Of a stretch of 64,000 nucleotides of DNA, positions 1-8,901 are shown in pieces. The translations under genes and the position numbers were made by a program. Each line of letters starts with the position of its first letter. Position 1 is the first letter of the stretch. A model generated the notes under the pieces. That model worked only from the letters and a program-made list of their open reading frames with translations. It was not told the DNA's origin and ran no database searches. The stretch comes from Pseudomonas sp. NKUCC02_KPG (GTDB taxonomy: Bacteria > Pseudomonadota > Gammaproteobacteria > Pseudomonadales > Pseudomonadaceae), in contig NZ_JAHKRC010000005.1 in assembly GCF_019345465.1 (NCBI RefSeq), positions 186,001 to 250,000 of the forward strand. The letters are read 5' to 3'.

Positions 1-1
1 T

Positions 2-1540
2 TTCCAGACCGAGACCAGCCCCTCGTCCACACAGGATGGCTTCAAGAAAACCGCCAACCTGCTGGCCGGTGGTACCGCTGACAATGGCCTGGGCGGCGCC
101 TTGCTGTACTCCGGTACCCGCGGCGGTGACTGGCGCGAACACAGCGACACGCGCATCGACGACTTGATCCTCAAAGGCAATTACCAGATCGACGAAGCCA
201 ACAGCCTGAACGCCATGGCCCAGTACTACGATGGCGAAGCCGATATGCCCGGCGGCCTGAGCACAGCAGCCTACAAGGCTGACCCGTATCAATCGACCCG
301 CCCGAACGACAAGTTCTGGGGCCGCCGCACACTGGTCAACTTCGGTTATCGCTACCAGGAAGACCGCCGTGAATTCACGGTCAACAGCTTCTTCACCAAA
401 ACCCTGCGCAGCGGTTACCTGGACCAGGGCACCTTTCTCTCGCTGTCACCACGGGAATACTGGGTTCGGGGGATCGAAACACGCATAGCCCAGGGCTTTG
501 ATCTGGGCAACACCAGCCACGAAGTGGGCGCGGGCTATCGCTATATCAACGAAGCCGGCCATGAACTGCGCTACCGCACGCCCATTGCAGCCAACCAGCT
601 GCCTACCACCAATAGCCGCAATGACCGCGACACCCGGGGCGCCACCGAGGCCCATGCGTTCTTTATCGACGACAAGATCGACATCGGCAAGTGGACGTTC
701 ACCCCCGGCATTCGCTACGAAATGATTGAACAGCAGCAAACCAACCTGCTGACCCACGTCAAATACAAGGGCGACTACAACACTCCGCTGCCTGCCTTGA
801 ACGTGATGTACCACGTGACAGACAGCTGGAATCTCTACGCCAATACCGAAGGTTCTTTCGGCAGCGTGCAGTACAGCCAGATGCCCAACCGCGTCACCGG
901 CGGCGAAGTAAAACCGGAAAAAGCCCGCACCTGGGAAATCGGCACACGCTATGACAATGGCAACCTGCGCGCGGAGATCGGCGCATTTCTCATCAACTTC
1001 AACAATCAGTACGACAGCAACCAGACCACCGATACGGTGATCGCCCGGGGCAAGACACGGCACCAGGGCATCGAGGCCAGCATCAATTACGCACTGGATG
1101 GCCTGAGCCCGGTACTGGCGGGTTTCGACGTATACGCCACCTACGCCTATGTTGACGCGACCATCCGCGAAGATGGACCGAACAAAGGCAATCGTGTGCC
1201 GTTCTCCTCGAAAAACAAAGGCAGCATCGGAGTCGGTTATACCGAAGGCCAATGGAAAGCCAATCTGGACAGTACCTTCCAGAGCAACCAGTTCGCCGAC
1301 AACGCCAACACACGTGCCGAAAGCGCTGACGGCAGCACCGGTCTAATCCCCGGTTACATGGTGTTCAACAGCCGCGTGGGCTATGACTTCGGTCATCAGC
1401 TGTCTGACCTGAACGTGGCGGTGGGCGTCAAAAACATCCTCAATCACGAGTACTACACACGCTCGTTTGACGATAACAACAAGGGGAAATACGTGGGCGA
1501 ACCGCGCACGCTCTACGTCCAGACTTCTGTCGCATTTTGA
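2..1540 (+). CDS. TonB-dependent outer-membrane receptor, FecA-like (5' truncated)
   Basis: This is the C-terminal 512 residues of an outer-membrane ferric-siderophore or ferric-citrate receptor; the plug and signal peptide lie before the window. The reading frame is open from base 2. Segments resembling the FecA barrel are visible: ADMPGGL near the start and IDDKIDIGKWTFTPGIRYE in the middle. The C-terminal segment LYVQTSVAF ends in Phe, as expected for a BAM-inserted barrel. A hairpin terminator follows 14 bases after the stop. Known family role: energy-dependent uptake of ferric chelates through TonB-ExbBD. The ligand cannot be fixed from this part; ferric dicitrate is the best guess by similarity. 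Whether it carries an N-terminal signalling domain with an adjacent FecIR pair cannot be seen. Confidence 0.88.
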   Translation, partial: FQTETSPSSTQDGFKKTANLLAGGTADNGLGGALLYSGTRGGDWREHSDTRIDDLILKGNYQIDEANSLNAMAQYYDGEADMPGGLSTAAYKADPYQSTRPNDKFWGRRTLVNFGYRYQEDRREFTVNSFFTKTLRSGYLDQGTFLSLSPREYWVRGIETRIAQGFDLGNTSHEVGAGYRYINEAGHELRYRTPIAANQLPTTNSRNDRDTRGATEAHAFFIDDKIDIGKWTFTPGIRYEMIEQQQTNLLTHVKYKGDYNTPLPALNVMYHVTDSWNLYANTEGSFGSVQYSQMPNRVTGGEVKPEKARTWEIGTRYDNGNLRAEIGAFLINFNNQYDSNQTTDTVIARGKTRHQGIEASINYALDGLSPVLAGFDVYATYAYVDATIREDGPNKGNRVPFSSKNKGSIGVGYTEGQWKANLDSTFQSNQFADNANTRAESADGSTGLIPGYMVFNSRVGYDFGHQLSDLNVAVGVKNILNHEYYTRSFDDNNKGKYVGEPRTLYVQTSVAF

Positions 1541-1553
1541 TATAAATCGATCA

Positions 1554-1577
1554 TAGCCCGCACACGCGGGCTTTTCT
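1554..1577 (+). terminator. Rho-independent terminator of the TonB receptor gene
   Basis: AGCCCG, a 4-base loop and CGGGCT form a stem followed by TTTTCT, directly downstream of the receptor stop codon. Confidence 0.75.
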
Positions 1578-1742
1578 CACCGGCAAAGACTGACGCCGAT
1601 CACGACTTGAAAGACTTCCTGAAAATAGTGCTTGAAATATTTGCTCATCGGCCCAAACACTGTAACTGAGCAATGACGATGAACCTTTGTACACACGAGG
1701 CCGTCAGACCTCACACGAGCACGCTTATATAAGGGAAGAACT

Positions 1743-2171
1743 ATGCTTACTCACGTCTTTTCCGATAAACATATCGACAGTGACAAACGCACCCAAGACT
1801 GGGTCACCGCTACTGTTGAAGTAACGCTCGAACGCCATTTGGAAGATCTGACCCGGGTCGAGGTCCATCTCAGTGATGAAAATGGTGGCAAGTCTGGTCC
1901 GAAGGACAAACGCTGCAAAATGGAGGCTCGACCTAAAGGACACCAGCCGATTCTTGTATCCCACGACGCTGATTCGCTGACCCAGGCTGTGGAGGGTGCA
2001 GCTGAAAAGCTGGAGCACGCTCTGGAACACCTGTTTGGCAAGCTGCGTGGCAAACGCACTGCGGCCCTCGCCCCGGAAGGGTTTGAGGCAAAAGAACCAA
2101 AGCAGAGCGCTGACGCTTTGCTGGAAGAAGAGTTTTTGGAAAAAGAAAAAGAACTCGAACTCAATAGCTGA
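1743..2171 (+). CDS. HPF/RaiA-family ribosome-associated protein
   Basis: A 142-residue protein whose first about 100 residues resemble the ribosome hibernation (sigma-54 modulation/YfiA) fold: an N-terminal strand, a helix with VEVTLERHLEDLTRVEVHLSD, and a second helix with EGAAEKLEHALEHLFGKLRGK. The C-terminal tail (about 110-142) is charged and rich in Glu and Lys (ALLEEEFLEKEKELE), unlike the short HPF encoded at 45.2 kb. By family it would bind the 30S subunit and inhibit or protect idle ribosomes; that role is inferred. The start is supported by GGGAAGAACT just upstream. The gene stands alone between two terminators, so it is probably monocistronic. Confidence 0.7.
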   Translation: MLTHVFSDKHIDSDKRTQDWVTATVEVTLERHLEDLTRVEVHLSDENGGKSGPKDKRCKMEARPKGHQPILVSHDADSLTQAVEGAAEKLEHALEHLFGKLRGKRTAALAPEGFEAKEPKQSADALLEEEFLEKEKELELNS

Positions 2172-2189
2172 TACCGCGTCCAGGACGCA

Positions 2190-2232
2190 TAAAAAAGGGC
2201 GGGCTTACTTCGGTAAGCCCGCCCTTTTTCAT
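2190..2232. terminator. Bidirectional terminator between the HPF-like gene and psiE
   Basis: AAAAAAGGGCGGGCTTAC, a short loop and the complementary GTAAGCCCGCCCTTTTT form a long stem flanked by an A-run and a T-run, so it can stop transcription from both convergent genes. Confidence 0.9.
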
Positions 2233-2241
2233 GAAGAGCCC

Positions 2242-2742
2242 TTACAACTCGCCCTTCTCCACTTCCGGATGCTCACTGGAGCCGGTACCGGTCTTGCGAT
2301 GGGGATTCTCGATCTTCACCGACGGGAACTGCGAAGACGCATAGCGCACCACCAGGATGGCAAACGCCAGCAACAGGATTGCCCCGGTCAGGTACACCAC
2401 GCCCATGTCCGGCGGGTTGTGGTGTGACACGTTGGAAATCAGCAAGCGGGTCAGCGCCGTAATTGCCACGTAAATCAGGAAGCGCACGGGCATGTGGTTG
2501 GTTTTAAAATAAATGCCTACCATGGCGCCCAGTTCCAGGTAGATGAACAGCAGCAGGATGTCATCAATCGAGATGTTGCCTTTCTCCACCATCCCCAGAA
2601 ATTCCATCACCGCCGCCCAGGCAGTGACCGCTCCAATGGCAAACAACGCCAGGTAATGGAAGGTTTCGACGAACAGATTGCCCATCGATTCGGCCAGTTC
2701 ATGAACCTGGCGACGTAGCTTCTCAGCTTTGTTAACTCTCAC
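2242..2742 (-). CDS. psiE: Phosphate-starvation-inducible protein PsiE
   Basis: A 166-residue inner-membrane protein with four predicted hydrophobic helices and the family's conserved core: LFIYLELGAMVGIYF followed by H-x-PVRFLIYVAITALTRLL. In enterobacteria psiE is induced by phosphate starvation and repressed by cAMP-CRP; the molecular function is unknown. The start is a GTG codon (GTG AGA GTT) preceded by AAGGAG at seven bases. I could not find a convincing Pho box upstream. The hydrophilic tail after residue 140 is longer than in E. coli PsiE. The gene is convergent with the HPF-like gene. Confidence 0.87.
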   Translation of the reverse strand: MRVNKAEKLRRQVHELAESMGNLFVETFHYLALFAIGAVTAWAAVMEFLGMVEKGNISIDDILLLFIYLELGAMVGIYFKTNHMPVRFLIYVAITALTRLLISNVSHHNPPDMGVVYLTGAILLLAFAILVVRYASSQFPSVKIENPHRKTGTGSSEHPEVEKGEL

Positions 2743-2924
2743 GATGCAGCTCCTTGAATCGACTCGAACGGATCATCCGCGATGCACATGACGCTTTTTA
2801 CATGCAGAAAAAAGGCCAGCGACCCCTGGTGAGATGATGGCGGGCGGCTATTAGACACGTCAGGCTACCGTTGCACCTACCAATTGCAGCTAGAGTGAAA
2901 AAGCCGCTATTCAAATCCAGGTGA

Positions 2925-2957
2925 TTGGACTATCCTTTTAGCTGTATATAAATACAG
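2925..2957 (+). promoter_or_regulatory. LexA-controlled promoter of yebG
   Basis: CTGTATATAAATACAG at 2942-2957 is a full match to the LexA box CTGT-N8-ACAG. A -35-like TTGGAC at 2925 and a -10-like TATAAA at 2947 are separated by 16 bases, so the LexA box covers the -10 element. It lies 42 bases before the yebG start. Confidence 0.88.
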
Positions 2958-2998
2958 TAATCGCAAGATAATTTACGTGAAGGCATATGAGGTGGTAA

Positions 2999-3256
2999 AT
3001 GGCCGTCGAAGTGGTATACCGCAGCAGCCGAGATCTGGAGCGTTTGTTCATGGATAAAGCCGAAGCTGACCGTCATGACAAAATGCTGGAACTGGCAGAA
3101 TTGCTGGCCGAAGTGTTACAAAAAGCTGTGCCGTCCCTGAGCGAGCAACAAGTCGAGGAAGCCGGTATTTACATGGCGAAAAATCGCGATGTGTTTGCCA
3201 AGGCCTTCAAGAGCCAGCCGGACGCCCTGTCCGAGTTGCTGGTCGACAGCGAGTAA
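2999..3256 (+). CDS. yebG: DNA-damage-inducible protein YebG
   Basis: An 85-residue small acidic protein of the YebG family, starting MAVEVVYRSSRDLERLF and containing FMDKAEADRHDKMLELAELLAEVL in the middle, which is characteristic of the family. The start is well supported by GAGGTGG five to ten bases upstream. E. coli yebG is a LexA-repressed SOS gene of unknown biochemical function; the perfect LexA box over the promoter here shows the same control. It appears monocistronic, with about 80 bases to the next gene. Confidence 0.92.
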   Translation: MAVEVVYRSSRDLERLFMDKAEADRHDKMLELAELLAEVLQKAVPSLSEQQVEEAGIYMAKNRDVFAKAFKSQPDALSELLVDSE

Positions 3257-3334
3257 TCGCACCCAGTCCTCGCTTGACTCTCCCCTATGGGGCAGCCCCT
3301 AACCTCGAAGGCCCCCTTTCAGGTTGGCGTCACG

Positions 3335-3910
3335 ATGAGCAAGCGAGTACTGGTGATCCTGGGTCACCCCGGCACCGACAGTTTCTGTGGTGCACTGGCA
3401 GACAGCTATGTTGAGGCTGCCAGGAGTGCCAACCATGATGTTCGCGTCATGCAATTGGGCACCCTGCACTTCGATCCGGTACTCCATGAGGGTTACAGGC
3501 AGATCCAGGCACTGGAGCCTGATTTGCTCAACGCTCAGGCAGACATCCTCTGGGCTGAGCATCTGGTCCTGGTCTACCCGATCTGGTGGGGTGGAATCCC
3601 CGCATTAATGAAAGGTTTTTTCGACCGGATCCTGCTACCCGGCTTTGCCTTTCAGTACCGCAAGGGCAAGGCATTCCCCGACAAGCTCCTGAAAGGTCGC
3701 AGTGCCCACCTGCTGGTGACGATGGACACGCCCCCCTGGTACTACAAATGGGTTTACCGCATGCCGGGGCTGCATCAAATACGCAAAACCACCCTCGCGT
3801 TTTGTGGCATAAAGCCCCTCGCCACCCTGACGTTCGGCCCGCTTCTGGACGCCACGCACGCACAAAAAAACACATGGCTGCAGCAAGCCCGCACGCTCGC
3901 GATCCGCTGA
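3335..3910 (+). CDS. NAD(P)H-dependent oxidoreductase, flavodoxin-like fold (quinone-reductase type)
   Basis: A 191-residue soluble flavoprotein of the NQO1/MdaB-like family. It begins RVLVILGHPGTDSF, the FMN/FAD phosphate-binding loop, and has the conserved YPIWWGGIPALMKGFFDR block (about residues 88-105) used for flavin and dimer contacts. The family reduces quinones or related electrophiles with NAD(P)H. I prefer the ATG at 3335 because the next in-frame ATG upstream (3287) adds 16 residues before the Rossmann strand and has no ribosome-binding site. A MerR-type regulator follows 39 bases downstream in the same direction, suggesting stress-induced co-expression. The substrate is unknown. 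Confidence 0.85.
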   Translation: MSKRVLVILGHPGTDSFCGALADSYVEAARSANHDVRVMQLGTLHFDPVLHEGYRQIQALEPDLLNAQADILWAEHLVLVYPIWWGGIPALMKGFFDRILLPGFAFQYRKGKAFPDKLLKGRSAHLLVTMDTPPWYYKWVYRMPGLHQIRKTTLAFCGIKPLATLTFGPLLDATHAQKNTWLQQARTLAIR

Positions 3911-3949
3911 GCATCAGCCTTGCGGGCGACCATTGAAAAAGGACTTTTC

Positions 3950-4342
3950 ATGTACATCGGCAAAGCCGCCCAGCTGTCGGGCACCACCGTCAAAAGCATT
4001 CGCCATTACGAAGACATCGGCCTGTTGCCACCACCGCAACGCCGGGGGGCTTATCGCGTCTACTGCGAGCAGAGCGTTGAGCTGTTGATGTTTATCAAGT
4101 GCGCGCAGCAATTGGGTTTCAAACTCAAGGAGATGCAGGCCATTCTCGATGAGCACCGTGGCCAGACACTGCCCTGGGAAGTCGTCAGCAACGCAATTGC
4201 CCGCAAAAAACACGCTGTGGCAAGCCAGATCGAGGCATTGCAGCAGGTGCATGCGGGGCTGGTTGAGTTTGAGTCACGCTTTGCCATGGGAGGCCTGGAG
4301 CTGGATTTGGCCTGCGTTCAATCCTTGGGGTACAGCAATTGA
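3950..4342 (+). CDS. MerR-family transcriptional regulator
   Basis: A 130-residue regulator. Residues 1-70 form the winged helix of MerR proteins (YIGKAAQLSGTTVKSIRHYEDIGLLPP, then YRVY), followed by the coiled-coil dimer helix. It ends with a short C-terminal segment containing one Cys (LACVQSLGYSN), so the CueR-type pair of metal-binding cysteines is absent. AAAAAGGAC gives a good ribosome-binding site for the ATG at 3950; an upstream TTG in frame is less likely. It probably controls the oxidoreductase gene before it, as is common for MerR/quinone reductase pairs. Its 3' end overlaps the convergent dehydrogenase gene by 25 bases. Confidence 0.85.
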   Translation: MYIGKAAQLSGTTVKSIRHYEDIGLLPPPQRRGAYRVYCEQSVELLMFIKCAQQLGFKLKEMQAILDEHRGQTLPWEVVSNAIARKKHAVASQIEALQQVHAGLVEFESRFAMGGLELDLACVQSLGYSN

Positions 4343-5346
4343 TGCGCCAGCTCATCCGAAACCCGTGCCGGTGAGCGCTTTTCAGCCTGGGCATGGGCGT
4401 AGATGCCGGTCAATCGCCGGCTGATACGCAATAACTGCTCATTGATGGCCTCGGGCGTTGCGCCTTCATGGGTCAGCGCCATATAGATCAAGCCGCCAGA
4501 ATTAATGACGTAATCGGGCGCGTACAAAATGCCACGCCGCTCGAGCTGATCTGCCACTTGCAGGTTGGTCAGCTGGTTATTCGCACATCCGGCCACAGCC
4601 GAGCAGCGCAGTTGCGCCACACTGTGCCAGTTCAGCACGCCACCCAGACCACACGGCGCCAGAATATCGCACGGGGTACTAAGCAAGGCTTCGCACGCGA
4701 TGGGATGCGCTCCGAGTTGCTCCATGGCCAGGCGCACTTTAACCGGATCGGTATCGCAGACCAGCAACTCGGCTCCCGCAGCATGCAGTTGCTCGGCCAG
4801 CGCATACCCCACCTTGCCCAACCCTTGTACCGCTACCCGCAAACCTTCGAGATTGTCGCTGCCCAAGCGCGACGAGGCGGTGCTGCGAATACCGGCAAAC
4901 ACACCCATTGCCGTATGGGGCGAAGGATCGCCTGCAGCGCTGGTACTGGTGACGTGTCGGGTATGTTGGGCAATGCAATCCATATCGGCGGTAGAGGTGC
5001 CGCTGTCGATGGCGGTGATGTAGCGCCCGTCCAGTTGCTCCACGCAGCGGCCAAACGCTTCAAACAGCTGCGCACGGCTTTCGACATGGGCCGCACGAAT
5101 GACGACTGCCTGCCCACCCCCAACGGCAAGACCGGCCAGAGCCGCCTTGTAGCTCATGTCTTGAGCCAGATGAATGGCATCGTTCACAGCACTTTCGTCG
5201 TTGGGATACGCCAGATAACGGCAGCCACCCAATGCTGGACCCAAATGAGTGTTATGAATCGCAATCACGGCCTTGAGGCCTGTAACGGGGTCCACACTAA
5301 GGTGCAGCGACTCCATCTGAGCGCTTTGCATGAGAGCAAACATCAT
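4318..5346 (-). CDS. Leucine-dehydrogenase-family (Glu/Leu/Phe/Val dehydrogenase) protein with altered catalytic site
   Basis: A 342-residue protein aligning over its length with leucine dehydrogenases (NAD-dependent oxidative deamination of branched-chain amino acids). Visible are GLKAVIAIHNTHLGPALGG, the substrate-binding Lys67 in MSYKAAL, Asp114 in TAIDSGTS, the NAD-binding GLGKVG (175-180) and APDYVINSGG. The normal GGGK motif, whose Lys is the catalytic base in this family, reads GGGQ here (Gln79, codon CAG). The Glu normally before Asp114 is Ile. The gene is otherwise intact. It may have lost or changed activity; that is inference. GAGGG precedes the start, which could also be the second ATG. 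Confidence 0.8.
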   Translation of the reverse strand: MMFALMQSAQMESLHLSVDPVTGLKAVIAIHNTHLGPALGGCRYLAYPNDESAVNDAIHLAQDMSYKAALAGLAVGGGQAVVIRAAHVESRAQLFEAFGRCVEQLDGRYITAIDSGTSTADMDCIAQHTRHVTSTSAAGDPSPHTAMGVFAGIRSTASSRLGSDNLEGLRVAVQGLGKVGYALAEQLHAAGAELLVCDTDPVKVRLAMEQLGAHPIACEALLSTPCDILAPCGLGGVLNWHSVAQLRCSAVAGCANNQLTNLQVADQLERRGILYAPDYVINSGGLIYMALTHEGATPEAINEQLLRISRRLTGIYAHAQAEKRSPARVSDELAHQLLYPKD

Positions 5347-5468
5347 CAGGCCCTCGAACGATTATGGGTAATCGCCAGTATAGGCGGCGCCAGAAAAATC
5401 GTTGAAGTGCGCAGGAATAAGCCTGTGCGGTTTTCGGGGTTTCGGACATATCCCGGCGGGATTGGATT

Positions 5469-5556
5469 CTGTGGGAGCGGGCTTGCTCGCGATACTGACA
5501 ACGAGGTTATCCAGCAAGACCGCGTTGATTCGATCGCGAGCAAGCCCGCCCCACAG
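5469..5556. repeat. REP doublet (inverted pair)
   Basis: The left arm CTGTGGGAGCGGGCTTGCTC continues to GCGAT. The right arm ATCGCGAGCAAGCCCGCC ends in CCACAG. They face each other about 40 bases apart, the typical arrangement of Pseudomonas REP pairs. It lies between the dehydrogenase gene and maiA; the rest of this 215-base gap shows no gene. Confidence 0.85.
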
Positions 5557-5561
5557 TGAGT

Positions 5562-6200
5562 TCAGGCAGGTGTATCGGGCTGATTGGCTGGATGCGCCTG
5601 GATAAACGCCAGGTGTTGCTCAGCCAGCGCTGCCACACGGGCAATGCGCGGGTACGCCGCCATTGGCACGCCAAAACGATGCGCGGCGTACAACTGCGGG
5701 ATCAGGTACACATCCGCCAACCCTGGCTGCGACCCGAAGCAATATCCGCTGTCACCGATCAATTGCTCAATGGCTCCCAGCCCTTGGGTGATCCAGTGAC
5801 TGATCCACTGCACCACTTGCTCTTCGCTCTGCCCCAATTGACGCAGTTGATTGAGCACGCTGACGTTGTGCAACGGGTGAATATCGCAGGCCACCAGGGC
5901 CGCCACCGCCCGCTCGTGAGCGCGGACGGTAAGGTCCGGGGACAGCAGCGCTACCTGCGGGTAACGCTCTTCAAGATATTCAATGATCGCCGGCGACTGG
6001 GTCAGGACGCTGCCCTCATCGGTGCGCAAGGCCGGCACGCGGCCTTGCGGGTTGATCGCCAGATATGCCGCCTGGCGGTGTTCACCGCCAGGCGGCGAAA
6101 TCAGGTTGACCGGCACTGCCTGATAATCCAGTCCCTTGAGCGCCAGCGCGATCCGCACCCGGTAAGAAGACGTGGAGCGGTAATAGGTAAAGAGTTCCAT
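5562..6200 (-). CDS. maiA: Maleylacetoacetate isomerase
   Basis: A 212-residue zeta-class glutathione transferase that isomerises maleylacetoacetate to fumarylacetoacetate in tyrosine and phenylalanine breakdown. The N-terminal thioredoxin fold shows YYRSTSSYRVRIALALKG (residues 6-23) with the catalytic Ser region SSYRVR, and NPQGRVPAL. The C-terminal helical domain has FGSQPGLADVYLIPQLYAA. GGAGCGGGTC lies before the ATG. It is the last gene of hmgA-fahA-maiA, 12 bases after fahA. The length is usual for the family. Confidence 0.95.
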   Translation of the reverse strand: MELFTYYRSTSSYRVRIALALKGLDYQAVPVNLISPPGGEHRQAAYLAINPQGRVPALRTDEGSVLTQSPAIIEYLEERYPQVALLSPDLTVRAHERAVAALVACDIHPLHNVSVLNQLRQLGQSEEQVVQWISHWITQGLGAIEQLIGDSGYCFGSQPGLADVYLIPQLYAAHRFGVPMAAYPRIARVAALAEQHLAFIQAHPANQPDTPA

Positions 6201-6212
6201 GACCCGCTCCTT

Positions 6213-7517
6213 TTAACGCGCTGCGACAACCTTGCCCCGGCACTCGCCGAAACCAATGGAGGCATGACCTTCACGGGTGCAGCGGGCACGCAGGATGATT
6301 TCATCACCGTCCTCCAAAAATTTGCGCACCTCTCCCGAAGCCAGCTCGATCGGGAGTTTGCCGCCTTCGGTGATTTCCAGCAGGCTGCCCAGCTGCGAGC
6401 GGTCAGGGCCCGACAAAGTCCCCGAACCGAACAGGTCGCCTGACTGCAATTGGCACCCATTGACGCTGTGGTGAGCCACCAGCTGCGCAGCGGTCCAGTA
6501 CATGTTCAGGCTATTGCTCAACCCCAGGCGATGGGCGGGCAGATTTTGCTGGCGCATCGACTCGGTCAACAACAGCACTTCAAGTTCAATATCCAGGGCG
6601 CCACCGGCCTGGTCCTTGGGATCAAGCAGATACGGCAACGGCTGCGGATCACCTTCAGGACGGGCCGGTTGCGCACGGCGGAACGGCTCCAGCGCTTCAG
6701 CCGTTACCACCCACGGCGAGATGCTGGTGATAAAGCTCTTGGACAGAAACGGGCCCAGCGGCTGGTATTCCCAGGCCTGGATATCCCGGGCCGACCAGTC
6801 GTTGAGCAAGCAAAAACCGGCAATGTGCTTGCCTGCTTCGCTGACAGGGATCGCGTCCCCCATCTCATTGCCCTGGCCAATCCAGATCCCCAGCTCCAGC
6901 TCATAGTCCAGGCGCGCGCATGGACCAAAGGTCGGTTCAGTCTGACCCGCTGGCAAGGTTTGCCCTTTTGGACGGCGTACGTCGGCACCCGACGCACGAA
7001 TGGTAGAGGCGCGGCCGTGATAGCCAATCGGCACATACTTATAGTTGGGCAGCAGCGGATTGTCGGGACGAAACAGTTTGCCGACGTTTTTTGCGTGCTC
7101 GATACCGACATAAAAGTCGGTGTAGTCACCGATTCTGGCAGGCAGATGCAGCTGGCAATCCGCCGCCAACGGCAGCAGCTTTGCGCCTTGGGCTTCGATT
7201 TTCCCACGCAGGGTGCTGCCTTCAACCAGCAGTTCAAGCAGGCGCTCGCGCAGGGCAACCCGGGCGCTGCGGCCCAACTCAAAATAGGCATTCAAGGCCC
7301 CGCCCAACGAGGCTTCTACTGCAGCCTTCGCCTGGTCTTCGAACAGACCCGCCGCCAGTCCGGCTTCAAGGTCAAAAATGGAATCGCCAATGGCAACCCC
7401 GCTGCGCGCAGCAGATCCATCAATACTGAAAATGCCCATCGGCAGGTTTTGCAGCGGGAAGTCGCTGTGACCGTTGGCGGAGGCAATCCAGCTACGGGGG
7501 AAGGTGGACTGGGTCAT
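6213..7517 (-). CDS. fahA: Fumarylacetoacetase
   Basis: A 434-residue enzyme that hydrolyses fumarylacetoacetate to fumarate and acetoacetate, the last step of the homogentisate pathway. It has the N-terminal FAH domain (about 15-115) and the catalytic domain with metal-binding and active-site blocks DFYVGIEHAKNVGKLFR, GYHGRASTI and CARLDYELELGIWIG. The late GDLFGSGTLSGP is typical of FAH. CGGAGATAACCC precedes the ATG. It starts three bases after the hmgA stop, so the two are surely cotranscribed. Confidence 0.96.
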   Translation of the reverse strand: MTQSTFPRSWIASANGHSDFPLQNLPMGIFSIDGSAARSGVAIGDSIFDLEAGLAAGLFEDQAKAAVEASLGGALNAYFELGRSARVALRERLLELLVEGSTLRGKIEAQGAKLLPLAADCQLHLPARIGDYTDFYVGIEHAKNVGKLFRPDNPLLPNYKYVPIGYHGRASTIRASGADVRRPKGQTLPAGQTEPTFGPCARLDYELELGIWIGQGNEMGDAIPVSEAGKHIAGFCLLNDWSARDIQAWEYQPLGPFLSKSFITSISPWVVTAEALEPFRRAQPARPEGDPQPLPYLLDPKDQAGGALDIELEVLLLTESMRQQNLPAHRLGLSNSLNMYWTAAQLVAHHSVNGCQLQSGDLFGSGTLSGPDRSQLGSLLEITEGGKLPIELASGEVRKFLEDGDEIILRARCTREGHASIGFGECRGKVVAAR

Positions 7518-7520
7518 GGG

Positions 7521-8825
7521 TTATCTCCGATTCGGGGTGAAGGTTGCGGGCAAGGAGGCCCAGCAAGCGTCGTAGTTCGATTGCAGTTGCGGGCACTCAA
7601 GCGCAAACCGGCTGGGACGCAACACCTGGCTGGTCTCAAACATGAAAGCCATGGTGTTGTCGATCTTGCCCGGTTGCAGCTCAGCCGCAATCGCTTTGGT
7701 ACAGGTTTCGCCGTCCGGGCCGTGGGCGCTCATGCAGCTGTGCAGAGAGGCGCCTCCCGGCAAGAAGCCTTCGGCCTTGGCATCGTAGCTGCCCTGGATC
7801 AGGCCCATGAATTCGTTCATCAGGTTGCGGTGGAACCACGGTGGCCTGAAGGTGTTTTCAGCCACCATCCAGCGCGGCGGAAAAATCACGAAGTCCAGAT
7901 TGGCCAGGCCAGGCACGCTGGTCGGCGAAGTCAGAACGGTAAAAATGGACGGATCGGGATGGTCGAAGCTGACCGTGCCAATGGTATTGAAGCGGCGCAA
8001 GTCGTATTTGTAGGGCACGTTATTGCCATGCCACGCGACCACATTCAGCGGCGAGTGATCCAGCTCGCAGCCCCACAGTTCGCCGAGAAACTTTTGCACC
8101 AGCGTCGTGCTGCCCTGGCCGTCTTCGTAATGGGCGACCGGCGCCAGGAAGTCGCGGGGGTTGGCCAGACCATTGCTGCCAATCGGCCCCAGGTCCGGAA
8201 GACGCAACGGCGCGCCATGGTTTTCGGCGACATAACCACGGGCCTGCGGGTCGAGTAACTCAACGCGAAACTTTAGTCCACGGGGGATGACCGCAATCTC
8301 CAAAGGCTCCAGGTCCAGACGCCCCAGCTCCGTGCAGATACGCAAGCGACCCTGCTCAGGCACCAGCAGCAACTCGCCGTCAGCATTGAAAAACACACGC
8401 TGCATCGAGGTATTGGCACGGTAATGGTAAATGCTGATGCCCGAGGGCTTTTCCGCCCCGCTATTGGCCACCATGCCCACCAGGCCATCGATAAAGTCAG
8501 TGGCCTCGGCAGGGATCGGCAGCGGATTCCATCGCAAGCGATTAGGCGTCACCGGGCCCAGTGGGCCGCCGACCAATTGCCGCTCCAGTTTAACGAACGC
8601 AGGATGATTGGCGGACGGCTGGATGCGGTACATCCAGGTCCGCCGCGACTCGCTGCGGACCATGGTGAATGCAGTGCCGGACAACAATTCGGCGTACAGG
8701 CCGTACGGGGCTTTTTGCGGAGAGTTCTGACCGACCGGCAAGGCGCCGGGAAGTGCTTCGCTGCTGAATTCATTGCCAAACCCGGATTGATAGCCAAGGA
8801 CTGGCGAAGACGCGTCGAGGTTCAT
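7521..8825 (-). CDS. hmgA: Homogentisate 1,2-dioxygenase
   Basis: A 434-residue non-haem iron dioxygenase opening the ring of homogentisate to maleylacetoacetate. Family blocks seen are [19 protein letters not shown] at the N-terminus, [35 protein letters not shown] and [14 protein letters not shown], which together supply the His and Glu iron ligands. A strong GGAGG precedes the ATG. It is the first gene of the operon and is divergent from hmgR across a 164-base region with a palindromic operator. Loss of this gene in Pseudomonas gives brown pyomelanin. Confidence 0.97.
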   Translation of the reverse strand: MNLDASSPVLGYQSGFGNEFSSEALPGALPVGQNSPQKAPYGLYAELLSGTAFTMVRSESRRTWMYRIQPSANHPAFVKLERQLVGGPLGPVTPNRLRWNPLPIPAEATDFIDGLVGMVANSGAEKPSGISIYHYRANTSMQRVFFNADGELLLVPEQGRLRICTELGRLDLEPLEIAVIPRGLKFRVELLDPQARGYVAENHGAPLRLPDLGPIGSNGLANPRDFLAPVAHYEDGQGSTTLVQKFLGELWGCELDHSPLNVVAWHGNNVPYKYDLRRFNTIGTVSFDHPDPSIFTVLTSPTSVPGLANLDFVIFPPRWMVAENTFRPPWFHRNLMNEFMGLIQGSYDAKAEGFLPGGASLHSCMSAHGPDGETCTKAIAAELQPGKIDNTMAFMFETSQVLRPSRFALECPQLQSNYDACWASLPATFTPNRR

Positions 8826-8901
8826 GGAGCCTCCAGAGTGGAGAAGACAGTGGACTGCGCATTGCTGTGAGACAACCTGCGCGTCGCTGCGTTATTTTTA
8901 T

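Noticed and set aside
446..1252. Long minus-strand open frame inside the TonB receptor gene
   Set aside because: It mirrors the receptor codons in a GC-rich gene; it has no ribosome-binding site and no family resemblance.
6450..8258. 602-codon plus-strand frame opposite fahA and hmgA
   Set aside because: It covers the fahA-hmgA boundary in antisense; both of those genes have strong family signatures.
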